Shown here in pieces: positions 1-5,670 of a stretch of DNA of 9,450 nucleotides. Origin of the DNA: an uncultured Clostridium sp. (GTDB lineage Bacteria > Bacillota > Clostridia > Peptostreptococcales > Peptostreptococcaceae); NCBI GenBank assembly GCA_900539645.1, contig UQCY01000065.1, positions 1 to 9,450 on the forward strand, given 5' to 3'. Position 1 is the first letter of the stretch, and each line of letters starts with the position of its first letter. A program made the position numbers and the translations under genes. Below the pieces are notes generated by a model. The model worked only from the letters and a program-made list of their open reading frames with translations. It made no database searches and was not told where the DNA came from.

Positions 1-60
1 ATATTATTTCTAATATTGAGGTCTTTATGTTTTTCTACTAACTTAATGACATTGAGAATT

Positions 61-747
61 TTACTGCTCTCTTTTTATATGCAAAGTAAATTTATTTTTT
101 TTATACGATATTAATCCATCTGCTTGCATTTTAGATAATTCTGATGATAGTGCACTTCTTTCTACAGATAAGTAGTCTGCAAGTTGCTGACGATTAAATG
201 GAATTTCAAAAGAATTAGATCCAAACTTTGAGGACATGTAATTTAGATAAGAGAGTACTTTTTCTCTAGTATTCTTTTGAGTGATATGCTCTATTTTTCT
301 AGTGAATGCGATATTTTTCATTGCAAAAACAGAAAGCATGTTTTTAATTAATTTATTATGGAAGTTGCAAGATGAGGGACATGTAGTCATGACCTTGTTC
401 ATGTTCATAGTCAGAATTACACAATCTGATGAGGCTATAGCATCAACCATAAGAGGTTCGTTGGTAACACAAGCGTAACTCTCGGCAAATATATCGCTTT
501 TAGTCAGTTCAGACATTATTTTTCTATTTCCCCAAATATCTATGTTTTCTATCCTTACAGATCCAGAGATAATTAGACAAACAAAGTCGATGTACTCTCC
601 TTGATTTAATATATAAGAGCCTTTTTTATATGATTTTTTTGTTGGAGAAAGACATCCAAGCATGGGAAGAATATCTTTTTCGGCTATATCTTTGAAGATA
701 ATTGAATTTTTTATAGCATTTATATCAGGGGTAGTTATTGTGTTCAT
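61..747 (-). CDS. Crp/Fnr-family transcriptional regulator
   Basis: The 228-residue length fits a Crp/Fnr regulator: an N-terminal cyclic-nucleotide-binding-like beta-barrel (about residues 18-118, with the GSYILNQGE and ISGSVRIENID strands), a dimerisation helix (about 129-152) and a C-terminal winged helix-turn-helix (about 183-225, core RQQLADYLSVERSALSSEL). It lacks the N-terminal cysteine cluster of E. coli Fnr. It does have cysteines at 32, 57, 93, 109, 123 and 127; the CPSSC pair just before the dimerisation helix could bind a redox or metal cofactor (inference). The ATG at 747 follows an AAAGGAAT ribosome site. The gene diverges from an iron-sulfur protein, and an 18-bp palindrome between them overlaps its own -35 box, so autorepression plus activation of the neighbour is likely. 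In clostridia this arrangement recalls the HcpR-type nitrosative-stress regulators, but that assignment is unproven. Confidence 0.9.
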   Translation of the reverse strand: MNTITTPDINAIKNSIIFKDIAEKDILPMLGCLSPTKKSYKKGSYILNQGEYIDFVCLIISGSVRIENIDIWGNRKIMSELTKSDIFAESYACVTNEPLMVDAIASSDCVILTMNMNKVMTTCPSSCNFHNKLIKNMLSVFAMKNIAFTRKIEHITQKNTREKVLSYLNYMSSKFGSNSFEIPFNRQQLADYLSVERSALSSELSKMQADGLISYKKNKFTLHIKREQ

Positions 748-765
748 AAGGTTAATTCCTTTCAG

Positions 766-794
766 AGTATATAATATTTATAAAATGTTGTAAA
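766..794 (-). promoter_or_regulatory. Predicted promoter of the Crp/Fnr regulator
   Basis: Read on the minus strand, TTTACA (794-789) and TATACT (771-766) are separated by exactly 17 bp. This puts the transcription start near 759, about 12 bases before the ATG at 747, with the AAAGGAAT ribosome site in between. The -35 hexamer lies inside the 785-802 palindrome, so a protein bound there would block this promoter. Confidence 0.5.
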
Positions 795-802
795 AACAAC
801 AT
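785..802. promoter_or_regulatory. Candidate Crp/Fnr operator, 18-bp palindrome
   Basis: ATGTTGT-AAAA-ACAACAT is a perfect inverted repeat with 7-bp arms and a 4-bp centre, the size and geometry of a Crp/Fnr dimer site. Its centre (793.5) is about 41.5 bp upstream of the start predicted from the TATAAT box at 823-828, the classic class II activator position. It also overlaps the -35 box of the divergent regulator gene. The binding protein is inferred to be the product of the adjacent gene. Confidence 0.6.
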
Positions 803-822
803 AACTGTTGAATAAATTTTAA

Positions 823-828
823 TATAAT
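823..828 (+). promoter_or_regulatory. -10 box of the ferredoxin-like gene promoter
   Basis: A perfect TATAAT lies 57 bases before the ATG at 886, but there is no recognisable -35 hexamer 16-18 bp upstream (the region reads CATAAC). The lack of a -35 box, together with the palindrome centred near -41.5, fits an activator-dependent promoter. The transcription start would be near 835. Confidence 0.5.
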
Positions 829-885
829 ATACATGTAAAATCAAGTAAATTAAAGATTATAGTATAAAAATTTGGAGGATTAAGT

Positions 886-1611
886 ATGATAAGAAGAATA
901 ATAAATATAAACGAAGAAAAATGTAATGGATGTGGACTTTGTGCAGATGCATGTCATGAGGGCGCAATTGGAATGATTGACGGAAAGGCAAAACTTTTAA
1001 GAGATGATTATTGTGACGGTTTAGGTGATTGTCTGCCAGTTTGCCCAACGGGAGCGATAAGTTTTGAAGAAAGAGAAGCGGCTGCATACGACGAGGTAGC
1101 AGTTAAAAAGAGAATGGAAGAGATGAAAAAACAGAAAGAAAAATTACCTTGTGGATGTCCTGGAAGCCAGAGTAGGGAAATAAAAAGAGAAAATAACGCA
1201 CATAAGATAGAGCTTGGCAGAAAAAAAGAGATGCTAAAAGAAGCAGTAAGTTGTTTATCTCAGTGGCCAGTACAGATAAAATTAGCACCAATAAATGCAC
1301 CGTATTTCAATGGAGCAAAATTGCTTATAGCAGCTGATTGTACAGCTTATGCCTATGCAAAATTCCACGAAGATTTTATCAAAGGGCATGTTACATTAAT
1401 AGGATGTCCTAAGTTAGATGAGGGGGATTATTCAGAAAAACTTACTGAGATAATAAAGAACAACGATATAAAAAGTGTAAAAATAGTTAAGATGGAAGTT
1501 CCTTGTTGTAAAGGAATAGAAAGAGCTGCTGTTACAGCGATGAAAAACAGTGGAAAATTTATTCCATGGCAGGTTGTAACTATAAGCACAGATGGATTCA
1601 TAGTAGAGTAG
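886..1611 (+). CDS. Ferredoxin-like 4Fe-4S protein with cysteine-rich C-terminal domain
   Basis: The 241-residue protein opens with a dicluster-ferredoxin-like domain (residues 1-60). The first motif is complete: C13-x2-C16-x2-C19-x3-C23. The second reads C43-x5-C49-x3-C53-P, with leucine 46 where the usual middle cysteine would be, so it may hold a 3Fe-4S or site-differentiated cluster (inference). A charged, probably helical linker (about 61-87) leads to a CGC motif (89-91) and a C-terminal domain with further cysteines at 123, 152, 174, 207 and 208 (GCPKLD and VPCCKG). It is a likely cytosolic electron-transfer protein of unknown partner. The ATG at 886 follows a GGAGG site (874-878). Related proteins are commonly found in clostridia next to a Crp/Fnr regulator and hcp. 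Here the regulator is present and divergent, but hcp is not seen. Confidence 0.88.
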   Translation: MIRRIININEEKCNGCGLCADACHEGAIGMIDGKAKLLRDDYCDGLGDCLPVCPTGAISFEEREAAAYDEVAVKKRMEEMKKQKEKLPCGCPGSQSREIKRENNAHKIELGRKKEMLKEAVSCLSQWPVQIKLAPINAPYFNGAKLLIAADCTAYAYAKFHEDFIKGHVTLIGCPKLDEGDYSEKLTEIIKNNDIKSVKIVKMEVPCCKGIERAAVTAMKNSGKFIPWQVVTISTDGFIVE

Positions 1612-1655
1612 TTTTAAAAATAAATAAAATTGTATAACTAAAAGAGAAAATAATA

Positions 1656-1671
1656 AGAGTTTTCAAACTCT
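1656..1671. repeat. 16-bp inverted repeat between iron-sulfur and HTH genes
   Basis: AGAGTTT-TC-AAACTCT has 7-bp perfect arms around two unpaired bases. It is not followed by a T-run, so it is a poor intrinsic terminator. It may be an operator or a weak RNA hairpin in the 122-bp gap. No convincing separate promoter was found in the gap, so the HTH gene may be read through from the ferredoxin-like gene. Confidence 0.4.
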
Positions 1672-1733
1672 ACGGAGCGTTTATTGAATTATGTTTATTT
1701 TCCTATTAATATATTTGTAGGAGGAATAGAAAT

Positions 1734-2318
1734 ATGGATGCAGAAAAAATTGGAAAAGTTATAAAAGATTGTAGAAAAGAAAAAGGTATGACTCAGAAAG
1801 AACTTGCTGAAAAGCTTATGATAAGTGATAAGACGATTTCAAAATGGGAGAGAGGACTTGGGTGTCCAGACATATCTTTTTTAACAGAGCTTTCAAAAAT
1901 ATTAGGTGTTAATATTGAAAATATATTAAGAGGAAATATTGAAATAAACGACTTTATAGGAGGTAATATGAAAAATTCAAAATACTATGTTTGCCCAGTT
2001 TGTGGGAATGTAACTGTGTGCACAGGAAATGCAGAGATTTCTTGTTGTGGTAAAAAATTAGAAGCTTTAGAGGCTAAAAAAGCTGATGAAACAGAAAAAT
2101 TAAATGTAGAGCAGATTGAAAATGATTGGTATATCTCTAGTGAACATCCAATGACAAAGGATCACTATATCTCATTTATCGCATTTGCAAAAGGAGATAA
2201 GATAGAGCTAATCAAACAGTATCCAGAATGGAATCTTCAGACTAGAATTCAGAGAAGAGGTCATGGAAAACTAATGTGGTACTGTACACATCATGGATTC
2301 TATTATCAGTATTTATAA
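1734..2318 (+). CDS. XRE HTH regulator fused to desulforedoxin and superoxide-reductase-like domains
   Basis: The 194-residue protein has three parts. Residues 5-66 form an XRE/Cro helix-turn-helix (MTQKELAEKL, then SDKTISKWERG). Residues 84-110 form a desulforedoxin-type iron site, C87-x2-C90-x13-C104-C105, matching the CxxC...CC of desulfoferrodoxin. Residues 125-194 resemble the superoxide-reductase iron domain: HPMTKDHYI (H138, H144) and YCTHHG (C184-x2-H187), with the H138-to-C184 distance (46) close to the family value. The first histidine ligand of the family, expected around residue 118 in an EKHVP-like stretch, is absent: there is no histidine between the CC pair and H138, and the stretch reads EKLNVEQ. 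It is therefore more likely a DNA-binding iron sensor of superoxide, oxygen or NO than an efficient superoxide reductase (inference). A strong AGGAGGAA site precedes the ATG. HTH-desulfoferrodoxin architectures are known; the ligand loss is the unusual point. Confidence 0.88.
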   Translation: MDAEKIGKVIKDCRKEKGMTQKELAEKLMISDKTISKWERGLGCPDISFLTELSKILGVNIENILRGNIEINDFIGGNMKNSKYYVCPVCGNVTVCTGNAEISCCGKKLEALEAKKADETEKLNVEQIENDWYISSEHPMTKDHYISFIAFAKGDKIELIKQYPEWNLQTRIQRRGHGKLMWYCTHHGFYYQYL

Positions 2319-2319
2319 T

Positions 2320-2384
2320 CTTGCCGTAATTGTTTATAATAGAAATATAGTTATCCTATTATAAAATTAAAGATAAAAGGCAAG
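2320..2384 (+). promoter_or_regulatory. Possible leader stem-loop masking the TetR-gene ribosome site
   Basis: CTTGCC (2320-2325) is complementary to GGCAAG (2379-2384), which overlaps the start of the AAGGTGGA ribosome site (2382-2389) of the next gene. The arms enclose the 2333-2365 inverted repeat, so a nested two-stem structure is possible if transcription starts upstream of 2320. No such start is proven, so this is only suggestive. Confidence 0.25.
2333..2365. promoter_or_regulatory. 10-bp-arm inverted repeat, candidate TetR operator
   Basis: TTTATAATAG (2333-2342) and CTATTATAAA (2356-2365) are perfect inverted repeats with a 13-bp centre, 30 bp before the start of the TetR-family gene. 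The left arm contains TATAAT (2335-2340), a possible -10 box, so a bound repressor would cover the promoter. There is no T-run after the right arm, so a terminator is unlikely. Autoregulation by the adjacent TetR protein is inferred from position and symmetry. Confidence 0.45.
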
Positions 2385-2394
2385 GTGGAATCTA

Positions 2395-2943
2395 GTGAAA
2401 TATGTGAAAGAAGATCTTTCTGATGGTTTAAAGAGATGTTTAACAAAGAAAAAGATAAGTGACATAAGTGTCAGTGATATATGTAATGAAACAGGGGTAT
2501 CTAGGCAGACATTTTATCGTCACTTTAGGGATAAAGAAGATTTAATAAATTGGTCAATAGATGTAATACTAGAAAATTCATTTAAGCACATGGGAAAAGG
2601 TGTAAGTTTGAACGATGCATTAAATAGAAAGTTAGATTATATAAAAGAGGAACGTGTATTATTTAACAAGGCTTTTAAGATGGATAATCAAAATAATATG
2701 CGTGAACACGATTTTGAGTTAATTTATGCTTTTTATAAGAATATGATTGAATCTAAAAATGGCGAAAAAATAAGCGATGAAATGGATTTTTTATTGAAGA
2801 TGTACTGCCAAGGTTCTGTGTATATGACAGCGGAATGGGTGTTAGGCGGTTGTAAATCTGAAGTTAGCACAGTTGTAGCTAATTTAATAGCTGCTATGCC
2901 ATATAAATTATCACTGTTATTTGAAGAATTAAATTTAATTTAG
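2395..2943 (+). CDS. TetR/AcrR-family transcriptional regulator
   Basis: The 182-residue protein has an N-terminal TetR DNA-binding domain (about residues 8-55) whose helix-turn-helix ISVSDICNETGVSRQTFYRHFRDKEDLINW is the family signature in the form seen in DhaS-like regulators. The helical C-terminal domain (about 60-182) is the ligand-binding and dimer part and gives no clear ligand. The start is a GTG at 2395, supported by AAGGTGGA (2382-2389) six bases upstream; the conserved domain begins soon after. It lies 126 bp upstream of fucO on the same strand. It probably represses its own promoter through the 2333-2365 repeat and may control fucO in response to an aldehyde, diol or similar metabolite (inference). 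Confidence 0.9.
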   Translation: MKYVKEDLSDGLKRCLTKKKISDISVSDICNETGVSRQTFYRHFRDKEDLINWSIDVILENSFKHMGKGVSLNDALNRKLDYIKEERVLFNKAFKMDNQNNMREHDFELIYAFYKNMIESKNGEKISDEMDFLLKMYCQGSVYMTAEWVLGGCKSEVSTVVANLIAAMPYKLSLLFEELNLI

Positions 2944-2987
2944 TGACAGATTGTTATTTTTGTAACTTCCTTTTAGATGTTTTATAT

Positions 2988-2996
2988 TGTTATAAT
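2988..2996 (+). promoter_or_regulatory. Extended -10 promoter of fucO
   Basis: TGTTATAAT is a perfect extended -10 (TGn-TATAAT); no good -35 is seen 17 bp upstream. Transcription would start near 3003, giving a leader of about 67 bases that contains the 3014-3031 palindrome and the AAGGAG ribosome site (3055-3060). A separate promoter implies that fucO is not solely dependent on read-through from the TetR gene. Confidence 0.5.
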
Positions 2997-3013
2997 ATAG
3001 ACAAAGATAAATA

Positions 3014-3031
3014 TGTAAATAAAGATTTACA
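3014..3031. promoter_or_regulatory. 18-bp palindrome in the fucO leader, candidate repressor site
   Basis: TGTAAAT-AAAG-ATTTACA is a perfect inverted repeat with 7-bp arms, placed about +12 to +29 from the predicted start, where a bound protein would act as a roadblock. The 7-4-7 geometry suits a Crp/Fnr- or Rex-sized dimer, but the sequence does not match the Rex or CcpA consensus closely. The binder is unknown; it does not resemble the 2333-2365 repeat. Confidence 0.4.
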
Positions 3032-3069
3032 AGTATAAGTAAATTATCAATAAAAAGGAGATATGAAAA

Positions 3070-4218
3070 ATGGCAAATCGTATAGTATTAAATGAAACTT
3101 CTTATCATGGAAAAGGAGCAATAAAAGAAATCGTAACAGAAACAAAAGCAAGAGGATTTAAAAAAGCTTTTGTATGTACTGACCCTGATTTATTAAAATT
3201 CAATGTGTCTACAAAGGTTATAGATTTATTAGATGAAGCTAACTTAGCATATGAAGTTTATTCAGATATAAAAGCAAACCCTACAATAGCTAATGTTAAA
3301 GCTGGTGTTGAAGCTTACAAAAATAGTGGAGCCGACTACATAATAGCTATAGGTGGAGGAAGTAGTATAGATACTGCTAAAGCTGTAGGTATAATAATAG
3401 CAAACCCTGATTTTGAAGATGTTGTATCATTAGAAGGTGTTGCAGGAACTACTAACAAAGCTGTTCCAATATTCGCAGTTCCAACTACTGCAGGTACAGC
3501 AGCAGAAGTAACAATAAACTATGTAATAACTGATGAAAACAAAGACCGTAAAATGGTTTGTGTAGACCCTAAAGATATACCAGTAGTAGCATTTGTAGAT
3601 CCTGATATGATGTCTAGTATGCCAAAAGGACTTACAGCAGCAACTGGTATGGATGCTTTAACTCATGCAATAGAAGGATATATAACTCCAGGTGCTTGGG
3701 AAATGAGTGATATGTTCCACATAAAAGCTATAGAAATAATAGCAAATTCACTAGAAGCAGCTTGCAATAATGAAGAAGCTGGTCGTGAAGGTATGGCATT
3801 AGGTCAGTATATAGCTGGTATGGGATTCTCTAATGTTGGATTAGGAATAGTTCACTCAATGGCTCATCCTCTAGGAGCTTTATACGATACTCCTCATGGT
3901 GTAGCTAATGCGATAATACTTCCAACAGTAATGGAATACAATGCAGAATACACAGGAGAAAAATATAGAGATATAGCAAAAGCTATGGGTGTTGAAGGAA
4001 CAGAAAACATGACTCCTGAAGAATATCGTAAAGCAGCTGTTGATGCAGTTAAAGGTTTAAGTGAAAGAGTTGGTATACCAGCAGATTTAAAAGATATAGT
4101 TAAAGAAGAAGACTTAGATTTCTTAAGTGAAAGTGCATTTGCAGATGCTTGCTGTCCAGGAAATCCAAGACCAACTTCAGTAGCAGAAATAAGAGAATTA
4201 TACAAATCATTAATATAA
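3070..4218 (+). CDS. fucO: Lactaldehyde reductase / 1,2-propanediol oxidoreductase (iron-containing alcohol dehydrogenase)
   Basis: This 382-residue group III alcohol dehydrogenase is collinear with E. coli FucO from MANR at the start through AIGGGSSIDTAKA, PTTAGTAAEVTINYVITDE and ATGMDALTHAIEGYIT to VHSMAHPLGALYDTPHGVANA. The four iron ligands are present: D195, H199, H262 and H276 (offset by one from E. coli D196, H200, H263 and H277). The GGGS nucleotide-binding loop is at 95-98. It should reduce L-lactaldehyde or similar aldehydes with NADH in the cytosol and regenerate NAD+ in fermentation. No fucose or rhamnose catabolic genes are beside it, so the natural substrate here is not settled. 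It has its own extended -10 promoter, follows a TetR gene, and ends 45 bases before a strong terminator. The start is fixed by the conserved MANR and by AAGGAG upstream. Confidence 0.93.
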   Translation: MANRIVLNETSYHGKGAIKEIVTETKARGFKKAFVCTDPDLLKFNVSTKVIDLLDEANLAYEVYSDIKANPTIANVKAGVEAYKNSGADYIIAIGGGSSIDTAKAVGIIIANPDFEDVVSLEGVAGTTNKAVPIFAVPTTAGTAAEVTINYVITDENKDRKMVCVDPKDIPVVAFVDPDMMSSMPKGLTAATGMDALTHAIEGYITPGAWEMSDMFHIKAIEIIANSLEAACNNEEAGREGMALGQYIAGMGFSNVGLGIVHSMAHPLGALYDTPHGVANAIILPTVMEYNAEYTGEKYRDIAKAMGVEGTENMTPEEYRKAAVDAVKGLSERVGIPADLKDIVKEEDLDFLSESAFADACCPGNPRPTSVAEIRELYKSLI

Positions 4219-4263
4219 TTGATTTGATGATAAAATAGAGCTAAATTTCATATAAGAAAATAT

Positions 4264-4320
4264 AAGGGATAAGAGTGATAGCTTATAAAATAGCTAACAA
4301 TCTTATCCCTTTACTTTTTT
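4264..4320. terminator. Bidirectional intrinsic terminator between convergent units
   Basis: AAGGGATAAGA (4264-4274) pairs perfectly with TCTTATCCCTT (4301-4311). An inner stem, TAGCT (4279-4283) with AGCTA (4292-4296), extends the hairpin with small mismatches. TTACTTTTTT follows on the plus strand for fucO. On the minus strand the hairpin is followed by TATATTTTCTTAT, so it can also end the converging LytTR/membrane-protein operon. Confidence 0.88.
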
Positions 4321-4358
4321 ATTTAGTTTGAATTTTTATAGTAAGTAGTTTTCAATCA

Positions 4359-5024
4359 CTAAACTGTTTTTATTGATATTGCTGTTATAGGAGTTCCAAC
4401 TACACTATAGTATTCTACTATATCGGCTTCGTATAAGACACCGTCTATTCTTATTAAAGCTGGTAAATCCATAGATACATATTCAACATTTTCAAACTGA
4501 GAGCAGTATTTATTTATTTCTTCGAAAAATTCTTCCATTGTTTCAATTCTTCTATCAACTTCTATATAAAGAGTTTTGTTTTTCTTAGCAGAAATTGATG
4601 AGTTTAAGCTATTTGATATATTTTTTAGATATAAATATTCTAAAAACCACATAGCTAGAATTGTTAAAATAGCGGAATTTATAAATAGTTTAAATATAAA
4701 TGGTATTAAAGCAGATACAACAGATATTACTACACATATCATCATAATCCAATAAACTCCAGTAATACCGTTTAATACATGGTAAGTAGATCTTAAATCT
4801 TGATTTAATTCTCTAAAGAATATAGCTAAAAATCCTATTAATATAGAAGATGCCAACATTATAGGTGCTAGATTTTGTGAAGCTATAGTGTTTTCATTGT
4901 GTGTTAAAAAAACAGACACCATATAAACTGAGAATATAGCAAACCCTAAAAATGAGCCTTGTATTATCGAATTCTTAAAGTATTCTTTGTAATTTTGTTT
5001 TATTAAATTTATACTACTTGTCAT
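4359..5024 (-). CDS. Four-helix membrane protein paired with LytTR regulator, with soluble tail
   Basis: The 221-residue protein has four predicted membrane helices at about 20-40, 52-71, 88-110 and 112-133, then an 88-residue hydrophilic tail. Its helices and its position directly after a LytTR gene fit the DUF3021-like membrane partners of LytTR regulators, which are usually only about 130-150 residues. The tail (about 150-221: TLYIEVDRRIETMEEFFEE..., then PALIRIDGVLYEAD and GTPITAISIKTV) is not a domain I recognise; it looks like a small alpha/beta fold. The gene starts one base after the LytTR stop (TAA-T-ATG), and its GGAGGGA ribosome site lies inside the upstream gene, so the two are translationally coupled. 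It may hold the regulator at the membrane or sense envelope stress (inference). Transcription likely ends at the 4264-4311 hairpin. Confidence 0.78.
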   Translation of the reverse strand: MTSSINLIKQNYKEYFKNSIIQGSFLGFAIFSVYMVSVFLTHNENTIASQNLAPIMLASSILIGFLAIFFRELNQDLRSTYHVLNGITGVYWIMMICVVISVVSALIPFIFKLFINSAILTILAMWFLEYLYLKNISNSLNSSISAKKNKTLYIEVDRRIETMEEFFEEINKYCSQFENVEYVSMDLPALIRIDGVLYEADIVEYYSVVGTPITAISIKTV

Positions 5025-5025
5025 A

Positions 5026-5475
5026 TTATTTCCCTCCAGTCAAAACTTCTTTTAATTTCTTTACATAATTTCTAGATATATACACTTCCTGTCCGTTTAT
5101 TAGCTCAGCTTTCATAAGTCCACTTGCAGCAGGTTTATATACTGAAACACATCTCAAGTTTAAAATACTAGACTTAGATATTCTTAAAAAATATGTTGGA
5201 AGTATTTTTTCAAGTTCGTAAAGTCTTTTACTGCATTTGTAAGAATTATTTTGAGTGTGCAAAATCTGTATATTTGACGAACTTTCGATAAAGATTATCT
5301 CAAAGAAAGGAACATAGTGAAGTTTACCGTCTACAGTACAGGCTATATTTTCTGTTCTAAAATTTTCCTTTTCTAAGTATGAAACAATTTCGTCTGAGTG
5401 CTGATTGGATTTATGTAAATTTAAAACTGCATTTTCTTGTTTTTCTTCTTCAATATGGTTTAATGTAACTTTCAA
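5026..5475 (-). CDS. LytTR-family DNA-binding regulator (TTG start)
   Basis: The protein is 149 residues from the proposed TTG start, giving MKVTLNHIEEEKQ, typical of stand-alone LytTR proteins paired with DUF3021. The LytTR DNA-binding domain covers about residues 50-146: VPFFEIIFIES, YFLRISKSSILNLRCVSVYKP and INGQEVYISRNYVKKLK. There is no receiver domain, so it is not a normal response regulator; activity is probably set by its membrane partner. The frame stays open to 5532, but the extra N-terminus (MIQRYIFNLIIAIN...) is poorly supported. GAGGTGA (minus strand, 5487-5481) sits five bases before the TTG at 5475 and has no good placement for the longer start. LytTR proteins bind paired direct repeats; no convincing pair was found upstream, although two AAAGAT palindromes are there. 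Confidence 0.85.
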   Translation of the reverse strand: MKVTLNHIEEEKQENAVLNLHKSNQHSDEIVSYLEKENFRTENIACTVDGKLHYVPFFEIIFIESSSNIQILHTQNNSYKCSKRLYELEKILPTYFLRISKSSILNLRCVSVYKPAASGLMKAELINGQEVYISRNYVKKLKEVLTGGK

Positions 5476-5511
5476 TTTATTCACCTCGATGTTAATAGCT
5501 ATTATCAGATT

Positions 5512-5551
5512 AAAGATGTATCTTTGAATCAATAAAGATTGTTTATCTTTA
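5512..5551. repeat. Two tandem AAAGAT/ATCTTT inverted repeats upstream of the LytTR gene
   Basis: AAAGAT-GT-ATCTTT (5512-5525) is followed 7 bases later by TAAAGAT-TGTTT-ATCTTTA (5533-5551). The same 6-bp half-site therefore occurs four times in 40 bp. With the TTG start for the LytTR gene, this region is leader or promoter DNA rather than coding. It may be a double operator for a dimeric regulator; the binder is unknown. Confidence 0.4.
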
Positions 5552-5613
5552 AGTTAATGATAAACGAAAGAGTTTTTAACGTCTATAGAAATACGCTTAG
5601 AGGTATTAAATGT

Positions 5614-5642
5614 ATATGTAAGAGGAAAATTGTTTTACATAT
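5614..5642. promoter_or_regulatory. 8-bp-arm inverted repeat abutting the cobW-type gene -35 box
   Basis: ATATGTAA (5614-5621) and TTACATAT (5635-5642) are perfect inverted repeats with a 13-bp centre. They touch the TTGACG -35 box and are centred about 49 bp before the predicted start. Position and symmetry suggest a regulator site; no known consensus is matched. Confidence 0.35.
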
Positions 5643-5670
5643 TGACGAATATCGATATAAAATGTATAAT
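5642..5670 (+). promoter_or_regulatory. Near-consensus promoter of the CobW-type GTPase gene
   Basis: TTGACG (5642-5647), a 17-bp spacer and TATAAT (5665-5670) form a near-perfect sigma-A-type promoter, with a start near 5677. The spacer holds the palindrome ATATCGATAT (5649-5658). A second copy, ATATCGATA (5675-5683), covers the start; the centres are about 26 bp apart. A strong promoter with sites in the spacer and at +1 is typical of a tightly repressed gene. The partly overlapping GATAATTATC (5680-5689) has a Fur/Zur-like look, but a full box is not present. Confidence 0.7.

Noticed and set aside
281..478. Plus-strand open frame of 65 codons
   Set aside because: It lies wholly inside the well-supported Crp/Fnr gene on the other strand, has no ribosome site and encodes no recognisable domain.
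857..1300. Minus-strand open frames opposite the ferredoxin-like gene
   Set aside because: They are antisense shadows of a gene with clear cysteine motifs, with leucine/phenylalanine-rich low-complexity products.
1684..1712. TTGAAT-17-TAATAT as a promoter for the HTH fusion gene
   Set aside because: The implied start would fall on the AGGAGGAA ribosome site (1719-1726), leaving no usable leader.
3894..4205. Minus-strand 103-codon frame inside fucO
   Set aside because: fucO is collinear with a known enzyme through this region; the antisense frame reflects its codon bias.
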